DNA of 7,649 bases from Methylovirgula sp. GTDB lineage: Bacteria > Pseudomonadota > Alphaproteobacteria > Rhizobiales > Beijerinckiaceae. Of the stretch, positions 5,915 through 7,649 are shown in pieces (the stretch's first letter is position 1; each line of letters opens with the position of its first letter). The DNA lies in assembly GCA_030044485.1 (NCBI GenBank), contig JASHVQ010000233.1, forward strand, positions 1 to 7,649. The letters are read 5' to 3'. The notes under the pieces were generated by a model. It did not search any database, was not told the DNA's origin, and saw nothing but the letters and a program-made list of their open reading frames with translations. The position numbers and the translations under genes were made by a program.

Positions 5915-7649
5915 TCACTCCGCGGGCTGCGCAGCGGTGTCGCGCGGCGTGAAAATGCCCCTTCCCGAGCTGCTCATTTCTAAACGCCGCTTGTGGAATT
6001 GCGCGACGCTCGAACGGTGCCCGATCGAGACGATGGTCGTGGCCGGCAAGTTCTCGCGAATGACCCTGTAGATCTCGGCTTCCATCGCCTCGTCCATCGC
6101 GGTCGTTGCCTCGTCGAGGAACAGCCAATCGGGTTTTGCAAGAAGCGCGCGGGCGACCGCCAGCCTTTGCTGCTCGCCGCCGGAGAGCGTCTGCGACCAG
6201 ATGTCTTCGACGTCGAGCTTGTCAAGGAGAGCGGCGAGATTGGCGTCGACGAGCACGGCGCGCAGCGTCGCGTCATCATATTCTTCGGGGGGCGAGGGAT
6301 AGGCAAGCGCGGCGCGCAGCGTGCCGATCGGAATATAGGGCTTCTGCGGCAACAGCATTACGCGCGCCGCGGCGGGCAAAACGACCTCGCCCTCGCCATA
6401 CGGCCAGATGCCGGCGATGGCGCGGAAGAGCGTCGACTTGCCGGAGCCGGAGGGGCCGGTGAACAACGCCGGCTCGTTGGTCGCGAGCCGCACGTTGGCA
6501 CCCTCGATGATAGTGCGCCCGTCCGGCAAGCGCACCGTGAGCGCGGCGACATTGACGCCCGCCGCTTCGGGCGGGGCGAGCTGCGGCTTCAGATCGAATC
6601 TGTCGGCGCGTTCGATAGCATTGTCGAACGAGGTCAGACGGTCGAGCACGGATTTGAAATCGGCGAGATAGACGTAATAGCTGACGAAGAAAGTCAGCGC
6701 GTCGTTGACGCTGCCGAAGGCGCGCGCCGTCTGAGTCATGATGCCGAGTTCGATCTTGCCGGCGAAATAAAAAGGCGCCGAGACGATGAAGGGGATGAAG
6801 GGACTGATCTGCCCGTAGGAGGCGGTGAACGCGGTCAAGGTTTTGCGGCAGGCGACGATCTCGAAATAATTCTTGACGATCGCCGCAAAACGCGTGCGCA
6901 ACGACGCTTTCTCGGCGTTCTCGCCGCCCAGCAGCGCGACCTGCTCGCTATATTCGCGCAGCCGCGCGAGCGAGAAGCGGAAGTCCGCCTCGTAGCGCTG
7001 CCGGACGAACGACAGCCGCACCAGCGGCCGCCCGATCCAATGCGTGATCAGCGTGCCGAGACCGGCGTAGACGATGGCCACCCAGCAGAGAAAGCCGGGC
7101 ACCGCGATCGTCGTGTAGGGCAGGGTGAAGTTCGCCGACAAGGTCCAAAGGATGATCGCGAAGGAAACGAGCGAACTCAGTTTCGAGATCAGCAGGATCG
7201 TGAAGGAATAGACGCCGTAGCCAACCTGGCCGCCGTCGATAAAACGGTTGATGTCCTCGGAAATGCGCTGATCCGGATTGTCGGCGGCGACGCCCGCCAG
7301 CGACATGCGGTAGTGAGTGTGATTGTCGAGCCAGCGATCGATATAATAATCGGTGAGCCAGCGCCGCCATTTGATGACCAGCGTCGACTGCACGACGAAT
7401 TCGGCGACCGCCGCGGCGATATACAGAAACGCCCAGACCAGGAACACCGTGAAGAGCTGATACCAGAAGGCCTTGGCGTCGCGGTTCTGGATCGCATTGA
7501 ACCAGTCGCGCGAGAAGTACGAGAGGCGGATGTTGATGCCGACCTCGGCCTGATTGAGGAGAACCAGGAAGACCACCATTGCCGCGGCTACGCCGCGTTC
7601 GAGCCCGCGAAAGGCGGGAAACGGCCAGATCCGCGCCGTGGTGCGTTCG
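5915..7649 (-). CDS. SbmA/BacA/ABCD-type ABC transporter, fused permease-ATPase (5' end beyond window)
   Basis: A single-chain half transporter, membrane domain then ATPase, expected to act as an inner-membrane dimer. The frame is open through the right edge; the ATG at 7579 lies within transmembrane segment 1, so the true start is outside. Numbered from that ATG: hydrophobic segments near 1-18, 42-66, 127-148, 158-180, 259-276 and 290-307; the family motif NPDQRISEDINRF (101-113) after segment 2; Walker A GPSGSGKST (375-383); Q-loop LPQKPY (410-415); signature LSGGEQQR (465-472); Walker B WLFLDEATTAMDE (485-497) with catalytic Glu 490; H-loop SIGHR (518-522). All ATPase residues are intact. 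Relatives include YddA, BclA and Rv1819c, which move peptides, bleomycin or cobalamin; peroxisomal ABCD proteins share the fold. The substrate cannot be read from sequence. The gene converges on hisG with a 10-base gap. TGA at 5917-5915. Confidence 0.9.
   Translation of the reverse strand, partial: ERTTARIWPFPAFRGLERGVAAAMVVFLVLLNQAEVGINIRLSYFSRDWFNAIQNRDAKAFWYQLFTVFLVWAFLYIAAAVAEFVVQSTLVIKWRRWLTDYYIDRWLDNHTHYRMSLAGVAADNPDQRISEDINRFIDGGQVGYGVYSFTILLISKLSSLVSFAIILWTLSANFTLPYTTIAVPGFLCWVAIVYAGLGTLITHWIGRPLVRLSFVRQRYEADFRFSLARLREYSEQVALLGGENAEKASLRTRFAAIVKNYFEIVACRKTLTAFTASYGQISPFIPFIVSAPFYFAGKIELGIMTQTARAFGSVNDALTFFVSYYVYLADFKSVLDRLTSFDNAIERADRFDLKPQLAPPEAAGVNVAALTVRLPDGRTIIEGANVRLATNEPALFTGPSGSGKSTLFRAIAGIWPYGEGEVVLPAAARVMLLPQKPYIPIGTLRAALAYPSPPEEYDDATLRAVLVDANLAALLDKLDVEDIWSQTLSGGEQQRLAVARALLAKPDWLFLDEATTAMDEAMEAEIYRVIRENLPATTIVSIGHRSSVAQFHKRRLEMSSSGRGIFTPRDTAAQPAE

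Overview
The window looks like part of the chromosome of a GC-rich alphaproteobacterium, most likely of the Hyphomicrobiales (Rhizobiales). The support is a HisZ next to an extended (~324 aa) HisG, a form I associate with Bradyrhizobium- and Beijerinckiaceae/Methylocystaceae-type genomes, an SbmA/BacA-like ABC exporter, and strongly GC-rich third codon positions on the right-hand side. The genus cannot be fixed from the sequence alone.

Layout. (1) Bases 1 to about 1606 are visibly less GC-rich and look accessory. They hold the 3' end of an unidentified gene (2-70), a possible 59-aa small gene (303-482), an unidentified 237-aa protein (592-1305) and about 300 bases without a convincing gene but with short direct repeats. 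(2) A tRNA-Gln(UUG) gene lies on the minus strand (1607-1681, CCA encoded), with a plausible promoter to its right. Its 3' end points into the accessory-looking side, the usual geometry for an integration site, although no integrase or second att copy is visible here. (3) From about 1776 rightward the DNA looks like ordinary GC-rich chromosome: a feruloyl-CoA synthetase-family acyl-CoA ligase (+), then hisZ and hisG (+) joined by an ATGA stop/start overlap, then, convergent and only 10 bases away, an SbmA/BacA/ABCD-type ABC transporter with fused permease and ATPase (-), which runs off the right edge.

How the genes work together. HisZ and HisG form the ATP phosphoribosyltransferase that commits ATP and PRPP to histidine synthesis. 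The rest of the his pathway is not in this window. The feruloyl-CoA synthetase homologue has no enoyl-CoA hydratase/aldolase or vanillin dehydrogenase neighbour in view, so its substrate is uncertain. The ABC transporter is transcriptionally independent of the his genes.

I do not see a clearly new system, CRISPR array, transposase or phage gene. The most useful leads are the HisZ partner carrying a long-form-like HisG C-terminal domain, the altered ATP-binding loop in the acyl-CoA ligase, and the accessory-to-core transition at the tRNA-Gln gene, with short repeats flanking the unknown 237-aa gene.
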